Shown: positions 43,345 through 52,270 of the stretch, one piece after another
How positions within the stretch are numbered: the first letter of the stretch is position 1
How the letters are laid out: each line of letters opens with the position of its first letter
From: JBFWUM01 sp050247255
GTDB lineage: Bacteria; Acidobacteriota; Vicinamibacteria; Vicinamibacterales; UBA2999
DNA: 64,000 bases
Direction of reading: 5' to 3'
Assembly (NCBI GenBank): GCA_050247255.1
Contig: JBFWUM010000010.1
Span: 1 to 64,000 of the forward strand
The notes under the pieces: model-generated
The model's input: only the letters and a program-made list of their open reading frames with translations
Told to the model about the DNA's origin: nothing
Database searches by the model: none
Made by a program: the position numbers and the translations under genes

Positions 43345-44151
43345 ATGCGTCACGCTCTGCTGCTCAGTTGCGTCGTCCTCGGCGGATCCACGCTGCTCGC
43401 GCAGCAGCCCGCGCCGGCACCGCCCCAGCCGGCTCCGGCGCGTCCGGCCGCGGCGCAGCCGGCGCCACGGCGGCCGACAGCGGCCCAGACCGCCGCGCGT
43501 ACGGGCATCGCCATGACGGTGACCGATCCGCAAGGGGCGCCGCTACCGGGGGTGCGCGTGGAGATCACCGGGCCGACCGATCGCAGCGGCACCACCGACG
43601 GGTCCGGCCAGCTGCGCGTCACCGGACTGCGCGCCGGCACCTATCGCCTGCGGTTCAGCGCCGAGACGGTGGTTTCCTTCGAACGCGAGATCGCGGTGCG
43701 CGCCGGGCAGACGGGCGACATCGACATCACGCTCAACCCCGCGCCGCCGCCGCCACCGCCGCCGCCGGCGCCCGAGCCGGTCATGGTCCCGGCGCCGGTC
43801 GGCCCCGCCGGGCAGCCGCTGGTGCAATCGGTGCCCGACACCATCGAGCGGAACTTCGTCGGCAACCAGCCGCGGCTCGAGACGATGCTCTCGTGCTCGG
43901 GCAACATGCGGACGATGCTGATCCAGTTGAACGAGCCGATGCCGACGCGGCTCTACGAGAACGCCGACGTGACCTACTACGTGATCGGCGGCGAGGGCAC
44001 GGTGACCGTCGGCGGCCAGCAGTCGAAGGTGCCGGTGAATACCTCGGTGTCGGTGCCGCGTGGAACGCCGCACTCCTTCACGCGCCAGGGGCGCCGCGCG
44101 CTGATCCTGATGTCGGTGCTCGCCGGCGAGCCCTGCGAGATCCCGAAATGA
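43345..44151 (+). CDS. Secreted protein with carboxypeptidase-regulatory and cupin domains
   Basis: This 268-residue protein has a signal peptide (MRHALLLSCVVLGGSTLLAQ), a Pro/Ala linker, a carboxypeptidase-regulatory-like beta-sandwich (about 55-130, VTDPQGAPLPGVRVEITGP), a run of nine prolines, and a C-terminal cupin barrel (about 175-268, YYVIGGEGTVTVGGQ and VPRGTPHSFTRQGRR). The cupin ligand is unknown; a His is present in PHSF. The ATG at 43345 follows TATACT by 6 nt without a ribosome binding site, suggesting a leaderless mRNA. Confidence 0.8.
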   Translation: MRHALLLSCVVLGGSTLLAQQPAPAPPQPAPARPAAAQPAPRRPTAAQTAARTGIAMTVTDPQGAPLPGVRVEITGPTDRSGTTDGSGQLRVTGLRAGTYRLRFSAETVVSFEREIAVRAGQTGDIDITLNPAPPPPPPPPAPEPVMVPAPVGPAGQPLVQSVPDTIERNFVGNQPRLETMLSCSGNMRTMLIQLNEPMPTRLYENADVTYYVIGGEGTVTVGGQQSKVPVNTSVSVPRGTPHSFTRQGRRALILMSVLAGEPCEIPK

Positions 44152-44219
44152 GGGATTGACGGGTTGACGAATTGACGCATTGCATTGCGTCAACCCGTCA
44201 ATTCGTCAATCCGTCAATC
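44152..44219. repeat. Octamer repeat with permuted inverted arms
   Basis: Left arm units ggattgacg, ggttgacg and aattgacg, then catTGCATtg, then right arm cgtcaacc, cgtcaatt, cgtcaatc, cgtcaatc. The right arm contains complements of the left units but in a different order. It lies between the convergent cupin and peptidase-barrel genes and could act as a terminator hairpin. Confidence 0.8.
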
Positions 44220-44220
44220 T

Positions 44221-47200
44221 TCAAAATCCCGGGCGCAGCATCAGGCTGGCGGCCCAGCCGTTCGTGCGATCGAACGGCCGGGCCGCGGCCATCTCGAACA
44301 CGATCCCGCCGACGTTGACGCGCGCGCCGAGGCCGGCGCTGCGGAACCGATCGCGGTCCCACCGCTGTCCTTCCCGCGTCCACAGCATCGCCGCATCGGC
44401 AAAGGCGAATGCCTCCACCGGCAGCCGGCCGTAATCCAGGTTGCCCGTCAGTAGACCGAGCAGCGGCGCCCGCAGCTCGACGTTCATCGACGCCACGCGG
44501 CTGCCGGCGAGCTCATCGATCAGGGCGCAGCGGGTGGCGCTGCGCCCGCCACACTCGTCCACCGCGTACGAGCGCATGTCGTAGCCGCGCACCACCGACT
44601 GCAGCCCGAGCAGGAGCGGCGTCAGCCGCGGGTCGTTCGCGCCGGGACCATAGCGGGCCGAATGCTGCACGCGCACGGCCAGCGTGACCGGACGGATCGG
44701 CATCAGGTAGCGGCGGACGTCGGCGCGAACCGCGGCATACGTGAGATCGCCCACCGCCGGTTCCACCTCCAGACGCAGCCGCTGGCCGAGCACCGGACCG
44801 GTAGGACCCGACACCGCGGTGTCCTGCACGAACGCCGCTTCCAGCTCGCCGACGTAGACCGGGCGACCGATAGGTTCGTCGACGCGATGGCGCGCCAGCG
44901 TCTCGCGCGTATCGGCATCGATGTCGCGCGTGATGGTCTGCCATTCGAACCCCGTGCGGCGGATGCCGGTTCGAAGCTCGAACCGCCGCCCCCGATCGAT
45001 GTTGAATCGTGCGGCCACGCTGGCCCACTGGTTGTCGTAGCGCAGCGACGTGGATTCCCGCGTGATCGTCTCGTGGCCGACGGTCAGGGCTCGTCGCGCT
45101 CCGGCGAAACGCGAGGGGGCGAACCCCGCCATCACCCCCCAGTTCCACTGCCCCTTCCGGTTGACGTAGCCGATCTGCGCGGCGAAGTCCTCGGTGGAGG
45201 TGCCGACGCGCGCCATCATCTGCAGCTGGCGGTCGCGGAGCAGGTCGCTGAAGACCGCGCCAAAGTTGGCACGGACAGCGCCGCCGAATGTCGTCCCGGT
45301 CGACGCGCCGATGTACGGCTGCGACAGGTACTCGAGCCGGAGCCGATCGTCGTAGGGCATCGTCTGGAAGTCACCGGCCGGCGGGCGGCCGAAGGCCGGG
45401 TCGCCGAGCAGTGCAGCCATCGAACCATCTTCGGCTTCGTCCATTGGCACCAGCGCGGCGGCGGTCATATCCACCGCGCGCCCGGCCTGGGCGCGCGCGC
45501 CGGTCAGCGTCTGAATCTCGTAGCGCCCATCGCGATAGACGCTGAAAGCCAGCGTGCCGGCCCGCGTCGACACGGCGAGCGACGGGCTCGACGGCGTGAT
45601 GCCGGTCACCCCGCCCGCCACGGCGGTGACCTGGTGCACGGCGCGGGTGCCGACGTCGAAGCGGAGCACGTTACTGATGCCCGACCGGTCGCTGACGAAG
45701 TACAGCGACTGGCCGTCCGGGGCCCACTGTGGGCTCACCTGCCGCGCCGGCGACGCGTCCTCCACGGCCGGGCGGATGACGCCGCTGGCCAGGTCGAGCA
45801 GGCCGATGCGCAGCGCGCCGAACCGCAGCTCGTCGATCGACGAGGTGAAGCGATCCGTGGCCAGCGCGATGGTCCGCCCGTCGGGCGACCATGCCGGGTG
45901 GAGGTCGGCGAAGGCGTCGGCGGTCAACTGCTCCACCCGACCGGTCGCCTCCGTGTAGATGAAGAGATCCGAGAGGCCGCCCTTCAACCCAGAGAAGACG
46001 ATGCGCGCGCCGTCGGGCGACCAGCTCGGGTTGTACGCCTCGCCCAGTCCGTCGAGCGGCACCTCGATCCGCCCGGTCCCGCCCGCCACGTCCATCACCA
46101 CGAGCACCGGGTCGCCGCCGGTGAGCGCCGTGAACGCGAAGCGGCGACCCGCCGGGTCCCACGCGCCGGACGAATGGATGTACTGCAGGCTGTCGAAGTG
46201 CGGGTCGGCGGCGGTGCTCACCAGCTTGCGCGTCACGGCCCCGGTCGACGCGTCGGCGAGGAAGAGGTCGAGCGACAGGCGGTCGCGCTCCGACAGGAAC
46301 ACCAGCGACGCGCCGTCCGGACTGAGCGCCGGCGCCACATGAAACCGCGCATCGTCGTTCTGCGATGAGAGCACCCGCTGCGGCCGCGCAATCGAGTGCG
46401 GCCGCTGGGATCCGTCAGTCTCGACCGACCGGTGCCACTGGCGCGTGATGTCGGCCGCCGGCAGGCCGGTCGCCTCTTCGAGCCGCGCGATGGGATCGCG
46501 GGCGCGTGAACGGAGCACCTGCGACAGCAGCGCCTCGCCGTGCTCCCGGGTCAGGTGCGTCCAGAGCGCGTGCCCGAAGCGGTACGGGAAGAAACGCCCC
46601 TCATCGAGCTGATCGAGCGCCGGCAGGCGATCGTGCAGCGCGGCATCGCGCATCCACATCGACGTATGCGTGCTGGAGGGCCCCACCGAGAGGTACTCGG
46701 CCATGCCTTCGATGAACCACGCCGGCAGCGTGAAGGCGTCCCGGCCGGCGCGGCTGGCGATGTCGATCTGAAAGGCGTGGGCGATCTCGTGCCCGAGGAT
46801 GTGGTCCGTCTCGCCGAGGCCGGCGGCAAACGGCATGGCGATCCGCGACTTGATGCGCTCGGTCAGCCCGCCGGTGCCTTCGCCCGGCGACTCGCCGCTG
46901 ATGTTGGTCTGCGTGAAGTGCGGGTGGCTGGCGTAGAGAATCAGCGGCTGGCGGTGATCGAAGGTGTGATCGAGCACGCGCGACAGCCGCACGTACCAGC
47001 GCTCCGCCATGCGCGCCGCGTGCCGTGTGGCGAGCTCCTCTTCCGCGTAGTAGTAGATGTCGAAGTGGTCGGTGCGCAGGACGCGGAAGTCCAGCCGGTC
47101 GTAGTGGACCTTGTTGCGGCCGAAATACTGCGCCTGCGCGTCACCGGCGAGCGCCGCCAGCGACACGACGAGAGACACGACGACCGCGGCGCAGCGTCTT

Positions 47201-47238
47201 TCCCGCTGGCGCCGTTCCCGCCAACGACCCATGGGCAC
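44221..47238 (-). CDS. Metallopeptidase-like domain, TolB-type propeller and outer-membrane barrel fusion
   Basis: This is an exported protein of 1005 residues. The signal peptide ends DAQAQ (about 37). Residues about 45-280 form a gluzincin-like domain with HEIAH near 147 and a later glutamate in WFIEGMAEYL. Residues about 290-590 hold PD40/TolB propeller blades (ALSPDGASLVFLSERD, PSWSPDGARIVFSG, PAWSPDGRTIALATD). Residues about 640-1005 resemble the BamA/surface-antigen barrel (SVVRGYDMRSY) and end in Phe. It is probably an outer-membrane protein with a periplasmic or surface peptidase. Substrates are unknown. Confidence 0.82.
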   Translation of the reverse strand: MPMGRWRERRQRERRCAAVVVSLVVSLAALAGDAQAQYFGRNKVHYDRLDFRVLRTDHFDIYYYAEEELATRHAARMAERWYVRLSRVLDHTFDHRQPLILYASHPHFTQTNISGESPGEGTGGLTERIKSRIAMPFAAGLGETDHILGHEIAHAFQIDIASRAGRDAFTLPAWFIEGMAEYLSVGPSSTHTSMWMRDAALHDRLPALDQLDEGRFFPYRFGHALWTHLTREHGEALLSQVLRSRARDPIARLEEATGLPAADITRQWHRSVETDGSQRPHSIARPQRVLSSQNDDARFHVAPALSPDGASLVFLSERDRLSLDLFLADASTGAVTRKLVSTAADPHFDSLQYIHSSGAWDPAGRRFAFTALTGGDPVLVVMDVAGGTGRIEVPLDGLGEAYNPSWSPDGARIVFSGLKGGLSDLFIYTEATGRVEQLTADAFADLHPAWSPDGRTIALATDRFTSSIDELRFGALRIGLLDLASGVIRPAVEDASPARQVSPQWAPDGQSLYFVSDRSGISNVLRFDVGTRAVHQVTAVAGGVTGITPSSPSLAVSTRAGTLAFSVYRDGRYEIQTLTGARAQAGRAVDMTAAALVPMDEAEDGSMAALLGDPAFGRPPAGDFQTMPYDDRLRLEYLSQPYIGASTGTTFGGAVRANFGAVFSDLLRDRQLQMMARVGTSTEDFAAQIGYVNRKGQWNWGVMAGFAPSRFAGARRALTVGHETITRESTSLRYDNQWASVAARFNIDRGRRFELRTGIRRTGFEWQTITRDIDADTRETLARHRVDEPIGRPVYVGELEAAFVQDTAVSGPTGPVLGQRLRLEVEPAVGDLTYAAVRADVRRYLMPIRPVTLAVRVQHSARYGPGANDPRLTPLLLGLQSVVRGYDMRSYAVDECGGRSATRCALIDELAGSRVASMNVELRAPLLGLLTGNLDYGRLPVEAFAFADAAMLWTREGQRWDRDRFRSAGLGARVNVGGIVFEMAAARPFDRTNGWAASLMLRPGF

Positions 47239-47274
47239 CCCTGGACTGGTTTGGAAGTGCCCACTCTACACGCC

Positions 47275-49224
47275 TCATGGCTCGTAAACAAGGGACAGCG
47301 CCGATGCGCCGTCTCGCAGTCCGCGCGCCACGTCGATCCGCAGCGTGCCGCCGATGCCGAGCGCGGCGAGACGAAGGCCGGCGCCGACGTCGGCATCACG
47401 CAGGGCGCCCCCCTGCATGCGCTGGCCGGTCCACCCAAGGTCGACAAACGCCGCCGGCGCCAGGCTCACGGGTCCCTGACGGACCCACCACTGCCCCTCG
47501 ATCGATGCAGTCACGAGCCGCCGGCCAAGCCGCTCGACGCGCAATCGCCCGCGATCGAGGAGCGGATGCGCCCGCAGCAGCGTCGCCCGGGCATGGCCGG
47601 TGTCCCCGGCCGGCCAGAGCGCGCCAAGAGTCCGGGACGTGACCCCGCTCGCAGCGGCCCGCACAAGCGCGACACCGCCCGTCTGGTTCGTCGACGTGCG
47701 CACGCCCCCCGCCAGCTGCCAGGAGGTGAACCGTCGTGTTCCCGCCCACGCCTGGACGGCGGCCTGCAGCGTCGCCCGGTTGTCGGTTGAGACGAGGCGC
47801 GCGCTGCCGGATGCGCTCGCGTATCGCCCGAATACCTTCCAGCGGAAGAAACCGCCGCCGGCCGACCAGCGCAGGTTCGCCGTTTCCCAGCGCGCGAACG
47901 CGAGTTCGCCGAAGACCCGTTCGCTCGGCTGCCGATCGTCGCTGAAGGGTTGCCGCTCGGCCACGGCGTCGACCTGCCAGATGCCGCGGCCGGCGCCCGG
48001 GGTCGCGAACGTCACCGCGTATCGCGGCCGCTCCGGCCAGAATCGCCAGCGCCCCGACAGCCGATCGCCGCTACCGGCGAACGATGCGACGCCCAGCTCG
48101 AGCTCGCGCGCCACGGCAGTCCGCGCGCCAAACACGATGAACGGGAGCGCCCCGCGCGGCAGCGCCGACCGCTCGACCAGGCTGACGCGCGCTTCGACCC
48201 GTCCCTGGCCCGTTGGCACGTAGGTGACGCCGGCCGCAGCCGCCGCCGGCAGCTCCGCCGCCGCGCGCTGCGCGCGGCGGAAGGCGTCGGCGGTGAACAG
48301 CGTCCCGAGCCGCAGCCCGAGGAATTCCTCCACCGGACGCTGGCGCGTCCGCACCAGCCCGTCGATGCGCACGAGATCGAGCGTCGGCTCGCCGGCGTGG
48401 TTCCACGCGTCGAGTGCCCCCACCACATCGTCCTGGACGAACCGCGCCGTGCCGAGCAGCCGCCACGCCTGCGCGTCGCCAGGATCGTCGGCAAGGGCCG
48501 CGGCCGACAGCGCGCGTACCTCGTCCCACCGCCGCTGCAGCAGGCGCACGCCGGCGAGCTCGCGATAGGCCGCGCCGCCCTGGCAGGCCACAGCGGCCGT
48601 GAGCAGGCGCTCGGCCGTGTCCAGCTGGTTCGCCTGCGCGGCACGCACACCCTCGGCAATCTGCTGCTGGCAGGCGGATGCCTCCGCGGTGACCGCGGGT
48701 GACGGCGGCGACGACGCGGCGGGCGAGGGCGGGGTAAGCACGAGCATCCAGCGTTGTGCGGCGGCCCATCGGCGCTCAAAGTCCTGCCGCGGCGCCACCT
48801 GGAAGGACGCGCGCGCCGGATCGTGAAAGACGACCCCGCGCTCGTGCCAGCCGACGACGACTACGTAGTGATACGTGCCGGGACGATCTTCGACAAGGGC
48901 GATGACCGGGCGGCCCCGCGCCAGCTCGCCGGCTATCGCGTCACCGTCACCGGTGATGCCGCTGGCGGTGTAGCCGCGCCGGACGAGGTCCGTCACGAGC
49001 ACGTCGGTGCGGATGCCGGCCGCGCTGCGGTCGACGAGCGGGGCGAACGATTCCGCGTCCAGCCCCTGCGCGCCCCAGTAGCGAAGCACCATGGCGGCAG
49101 CAGCGCCGCCGCACAGCGCCTCCGATTGTGAAATGAAGGGAACGTCGAGGAGAGGCAGCGGCTGCGCGCCGCCGGGCCTGGCCCATGCCAGCACCACGAG
49201 CAGCGCGCAACACGTGGAGCGCAA
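47275..49224 (-). CDS. PA2778-type C39 cysteine peptidase with TPR and beta-barrel-like C-terminus
   Basis: This 649-residue exported protein has a signal peptide (1-20). A C39-like papain-fold domain (about 22-165) contains Cys38 in SEALCGGAAAAMVLRYWG, His119 in GTYHYVVVVGW and Asp135 in HDPA. TPR-like helices follow (about 180-290). A long beta-rich region (about 330-649, alternating hydrophobic strands with SAGGGFFRWKVFGRY) follows, ending ALSLVYEP, likely a barrel. The neighbouring PA2779-like gene supports the PA2778 assignment. The fused barrel is longer than in the small Pseudomonas homologues. Confidence 0.75.
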   Translation of the reverse strand: MRSTCCALLVVLAWARPGGAQPLPLLDVPFISQSEALCGGAAAAMVLRYWGAQGLDAESFAPLVDRSAAGIRTDVLVTDLVRRGYTASGITGDGDAIAGELARGRPVIALVEDRPGTYHYVVVVGWHERGVVFHDPARASFQVAPRQDFERRWAAAQRWMLVLTPPSPAASSPPSPAVTAEASACQQQIAEGVRAAQANQLDTAERLLTAAVACQGGAAYRELAGVRLLQRRWDEVRALSAAALADDPGDAQAWRLLGTARFVQDDVVGALDAWNHAGEPTLDLVRIDGLVRTRQRPVEEFLGLRLGTLFTADAFRRAQRAAAELPAAAAAGVTYVPTGQGRVEARVSLVERSALPRGALPFIVFGARTAVARELELGVASFAGSGDRLSGRWRFWPERPRYAVTFATPGAGRGIWQVDAVAERQPFSDDRQPSERVFGELAFARWETANLRWSAGGGFFRWKVFGRYASASGSARLVSTDNRATLQAAVQAWAGTRRFTSWQLAGGVRTSTNQTGGVALVRAAASGVTSRTLGALWPAGDTGHARATLLRAHPLLDRGRLRVERLGRRLVTASIEGQWWVRQGPVSLAPAAFVDLGWTGQRMQGGALRDADVGAGLRLAALGIGGTLRIDVARGLRDGASALSLVYEP

Positions 49225-49227
49225 ACC

Positions 49228-49620
49228 CTAGTCGAGCGCGACGATCAGCAGGATCAACACGAGCAGGGCGATGATGATCACCGTCGTCGAGATGACGACG
49301 CGCGACTGCCCACCGGCGAGCGCCTGTTCGACCTGCTGCGCCTGGGCGGCGACCTGTGCCAGCTCCTGCGCGCTCATCGTGGCGACCGCGCTCGTCACCT
49401 GGTGCAGATCAATGCCCGCCTGGCCGGCAACGGACCTGATTTCCTCGCGCTCGAGCAGACGCTGCACCCGGCCCCGTTCCGCGTCGGCTGCATTCACGTG
49501 CTGCTGCAGCGCCGCGTCGATGGCCGCCTGCGGCGCGGCGTGGGAGGTCTGCGCGGAAAGGCGCGGGGCCGCAGTGATGACGGTGAGCAGGACTACCAGA
49601 ACAGAAGCGAGTCTTCGCAT
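49228..49620 (-). CDS. PA2779-family small exported membrane protein
   Basis: This 130-residue protein has an N-terminal signal sequence (ends LSAQ, about 23), an amphipathic helical middle with RGRVQRLLEREEIRSVAGQAG, and a C-terminal transmembrane helix (about 109-129, VVISTTVIIIALLVLILLIV). The pattern fits the PA2779 family, which occurs beside a PA2778-type cysteine peptidase. The start at 49620 is chosen for AGGAGG 10 nt upstream. Its stop lies 3 nt before the peptidase start, so they form an operon. The joint function is unknown. Confidence 0.8.
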   Translation of the reverse strand: MRRLASVLVVLLTVITAAPRLSAQTSHAAPQAAIDAALQQHVNAADAERGRVQRLLEREEIRSVAGQAGIDLHQVTSAVATMSAQELAQVAAQAQQVEQALAGGQSRVVISTTVIIIALLVLILLIVALD

Positions 49621-49695
49621 TCGTGACGTTCCTCCTGGCAGCATTGTAGGTCAGCGCGAACGGCTGAGCTGGGGCGCAACACGCTTATACTGCTG

Positions 49696-50616
49696 ATGGC
49701 CATGCCCCCCGCGGCCGTTGCTCCGCTCGCCCTCGCCGCGGTTGTCGTCATCGCTGCCGTCGATGTCCTCGCCGGCCCGCGCCTGCCGTTCTCGCCGCTG
49801 TTCACGGCGCCAGTCGTGGCCGCCGGGTGGATGAAGGGCTGGCGGGTGGCCGCCGCGGTGGCCGCCGCCGCCACCGCCGCCCGCGTCGCCAGCGAGCTGG
49901 CGGTTTCCGGATTCCACCTTCAGGTTCTGCTGAGCGCCGTCATCTGGGGGGCCGCGCTGGGGCTGCTCGCGCGCGGCGCCGCCTGGACGCGGGCGCGCAC
50001 CGAGGAGATTGCCGGCCTCGAAGCCCGCGTCAACGAGCTGGCGCAGATCGAGCACAGCTTCGCATTGACCGACCCGCTCACCTCGCTCAACAACCGCCGC
50101 GCCTTCGTCGACACCCTGCAGCGCGCCGAGGCGCGCGGCCGCCGCTCCGGATCGCCGTTGGCCGTCGTCCGCATCGATCTCGACGGCTTTGCGGCCGTGA
50201 ACAGCGCCTACAGCCGGCAGGAAGGCGATCAGCTGCTGCGCGCGGTGGCCACGTCGCTGTCGCTCACCACCCGCATGGGAGATCTGGCCTCTCGCCTCGA
50301 GGCGGACGAATTCGCGCTGCTGCTCTACCACTGCGCGCCCGACGATGCGCTGCGTGTCGGGCAGCGGATCGTGGACGAAGTCGCCGAGCTGGGCCGCGGC
50401 TACGGCGACGCGCGGGTCACCGCCAGCGTCGGCGTCGCCTGCTTCGCCCCTCCCGGACCCGATCCCGACGAGATGATGCGCCTTGCCGGCGCTGCGCTCC
50501 ACCGCGCGCGCCAGGCTGGCGGCAACACCGTGATGATCGAGCGCGAGTGGTCGCCAGACCAGTTGCGCGAGCTGCGGCCCATGCTGCAGCCTCCCGATGC
50601 GTCACGTCCCCACTGA
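49696..50616 (+). CDS. Membrane-anchored GGDEF-domain protein with degenerate active-site motif
   Basis: This 306-residue protein has about three to four N-terminal transmembrane segments (about 5-95), a short coiled linker, then a GGDEF domain (about 118-295, ALTDPLTSLNNRRAF and VRIDLDGFAAVNS). The GGDEF signature reads EADEF, so both glycines are replaced. Diguanylate cyclase activity is therefore doubtful, and a regulatory or GTP-sensing role is possible. TATACT at 49686-49691 lies very close to the ATG; a second ATG at 49702 is an alternative start. Its end overlaps the methyltransferase gene. Confidence 0.82.
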   Translation: MAMPPAAVAPLALAAVVVIAAVDVLAGPRLPFSPLFTAPVVAAGWMKGWRVAAAVAAAATAARVASELAVSGFHLQVLLSAVIWGAALGLLARGAAWTRARTEEIAGLEARVNELAQIEHSFALTDPLTSLNNRRAFVDTLQRAEARGRRSGSPLAVVRIDLDGFAAVNSAYSRQEGDQLLRAVATSLSLTTRMGDLASRLEADEFALLLYHCAPDDALRVGQRIVDEVAELGRGYGDARVTASVGVACFAPPGPDPDEMMRLAGAALHRARQAGGNTVMIEREWSPDQLRELRPMLQPPDASRPH

Positions 50617-51373
50617 CACCGCGCAGGACCCTGTCGCCCGCTGGCTGTCGGCGCTCGAGCAGCGGCACCTGGCCGACCTCCGCGTTCCGGAAGTGACGCG
50701 CGCGCTGCGCGCGCTCTCGTCGGCGTACGTCGAGCGCCGCGGCGGCCTTGCCCGCGGCGCGCCGCTCGACAGCGCCGGCAAGCGCGCCGCCTTTGCGCTC
50801 TATTACGCGCCGCTCCATTTCTTCGTCGTCGGCCGCATCGTGGAGGCGTTGGGCGCGGCGCTGCCGCCGCCCGGCGCCATCGTCGACATCGGCTGCGGCA
50901 CGGGCGCCGGCGGCGCGGCGTGGGCGCTGGCCGCCGGCGGCCGGCCGAAGGTGATCGGGCTCGACCGCCACCCGTGGGCGGTCGACGAAGCGCGGTGGAC
51001 GTACCGGCAGTTTGGACTCCAGGGCGATGCACGGCGCGGCGACGCGGCACGCGCCGTCCCGCTGCGGCGTGGCGACGCGATGGTCGCTGCGTACACGCTC
51101 AACGAACTGACGGCAGATGGCCGCGCGGCGGTCGAGCGGGCGCTGCTCGACGCAGCGGCCGGCGGCGCCCGGGTGCTTGTCGTCGAACCGATCGCGCGCG
51201 GAATTACGCCGTGGTGGGACGCCGCGGTTGAGCGCTTCCAGCGGGCGGGCGGGCGGGCCGACGAATGGCGGTTCCCGGCAGACCTGCCCGAACAGGTCGC
51301 CCGCTTCGGCAAGGCCGCCGGGCTCAACCAGCGCGAGCTCACGGCGCGCAGTTTGTATTGCCCGGGCGCATGA
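50597..51373 (+). CDS. Class I SAM-dependent methyltransferase
   Basis: This 258-residue methyltransferase has a Rossmann core. It has motif I VDIGCGTGAGG near 97-107, an acidic end of strand 2 in GLDRHPWAVDEA, and TLNELTADGR near motif IV. The arrangement and the long helical N-terminus (about 1-90) recall Rsm22-like ribosomal methyltransferases, but the cysteine motifs of that family are absent, so the substrate is left open. It starts 20 nt inside the GGDEF gene and ends overlapping the SDR start (ATGA). Confidence 0.78.
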   Translation: MRHVPTDTAQDPVARWLSALEQRHLADLRVPEVTRALRALSSAYVERRGGLARGAPLDSAGKRAAFALYYAPLHFFVVGRIVEALGAALPPPGAIVDIGCGTGAGGAAWALAAGGRPKVIGLDRHPWAVDEARWTYRQFGLQGDARRGDAARAVPLRRGDAMVAAYTLNELTADGRAAVERALLDAAAGGARVLVVEPIARGITPWWDAAVERFQRAGGRADEWRFPADLPEQVARFGKAAGLNQRELTARSLYCPGA

Positions 51374-52260
51374 GCCTCGAGAACCCTGCCGACAAAGAGC
51401 CCAAGCCGCCGTTTCCCGAACAGAAGATCCCCAAGCCCGGTCTCGAGTCGGAGCTCACGCCGCGGCCGCGGTACCTCGGCCCGGACTACAGGCCGGCGGC
51501 CAAGCTCGCCGGCCAGGTGGCGCTCATCACCGGCGGTGATTCGGGCATCGGCCGCAGCGTCGCCGTGCTCTATGCGCGCGAAGGCGCCAACGTGGCAATC
51601 ACCGCGCTCCCGGCCGAGCGCGGCGACGCGCAGGAAACGCGCGCGGTGGTCGAGCAGGCGGGGCGCCGCTGCCTCATCCTCGAAGGCAACCTGGCCGAGC
51701 GCGCGTTCGCGGCGTCAGCCGTCGAACGCACCGTCGAGGAGTTCGGCCGGCTCGATATCCTCGTGCACAACGCGGCGCACCAGAATCACTGGCAGCAGCT
51801 CGAGGACGTGCCTGATGAGGAATGGGAGATGACGTTCCGCGTGAACGTGCATGCCTACTTCTGGCTGGTCAAGGCGGCGTTGCCGCACCTGAAGCCGGGT
51901 GCCGCGATTATCGCCAGCGGATCGCAGACCGGCATTGCCGGATCCGGCCCGCTGCCCGCCTACTCGACGACAAAGGGCGCGATCCACACCTTCACCAAGA
52001 CGCTGTCGCAGCTGCTGCTCGAGCGCGGCATTCGGGTGAACTGTGTCGCCCCCGGCCCGGTATGGACGCCGCTGAATGCGGCCGACAGGGGGCGGACCGC
52101 CGAGGAGGTGTCCACGTTTGGGTCGCACTCGCCCATCGGGCGTCCGGCGCAGCCGGAGGAAGTCGCTCCCGCCTACGTGTTCCTCGCCTCGGCAGCGGAT
52201 TCGAATTACATAACCGGCGAGGTCGTGAACGTCCTGGGCGGCACGACCGTCGCCGGTTAA
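51370..52260 (+). CDS. SDR family oxidoreductase (YhdG/general stress type)
   Basis: This 296-residue short-chain dehydrogenase has an N-terminal extension with PFPEQKIPKPGLESELTPRP typical of the general-stress YhdG/YghA group, nucleotide-binding TGGDSGIGRSVA, NAA at the end of strand 4, and a catalytic Ser-Tyr-Lys (SGSQTG...YSTTKGA). Likely substrates are small alcohols, aldehydes or sugars. The ATG at 51370 is chosen because it overlaps the preceding stop codon and begins the conserved extension. Confidence 0.9.
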   Translation: MSLENPADKEPKPPFPEQKIPKPGLESELTPRPRYLGPDYRPAAKLAGQVALITGGDSGIGRSVAVLYAREGANVAITALPAERGDAQETRAVVEQAGRRCLILEGNLAERAFAASAVERTVEEFGRLDILVHNAAHQNHWQQLEDVPDEEWEMTFRVNVHAYFWLVKAALPHLKPGAAIIASGSQTGIAGSGPLPAYSTTKGAIHTFTKTLSQLLLERGIRVNCVAPGPVWTPLNAADRGRTAEEVSTFGSHSPIGRPAQPEEVAPAYVFLASAADSNYITGEVVNVLGGTTVAG

Positions 52261-52270
52261 CGGCGGAACT

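Noticed and set aside
50597..51373. Firm assignment as Rsm22 ribosomal methyltransferase
   Set aside because: The cysteine cluster and other specific motifs of that family are absent.
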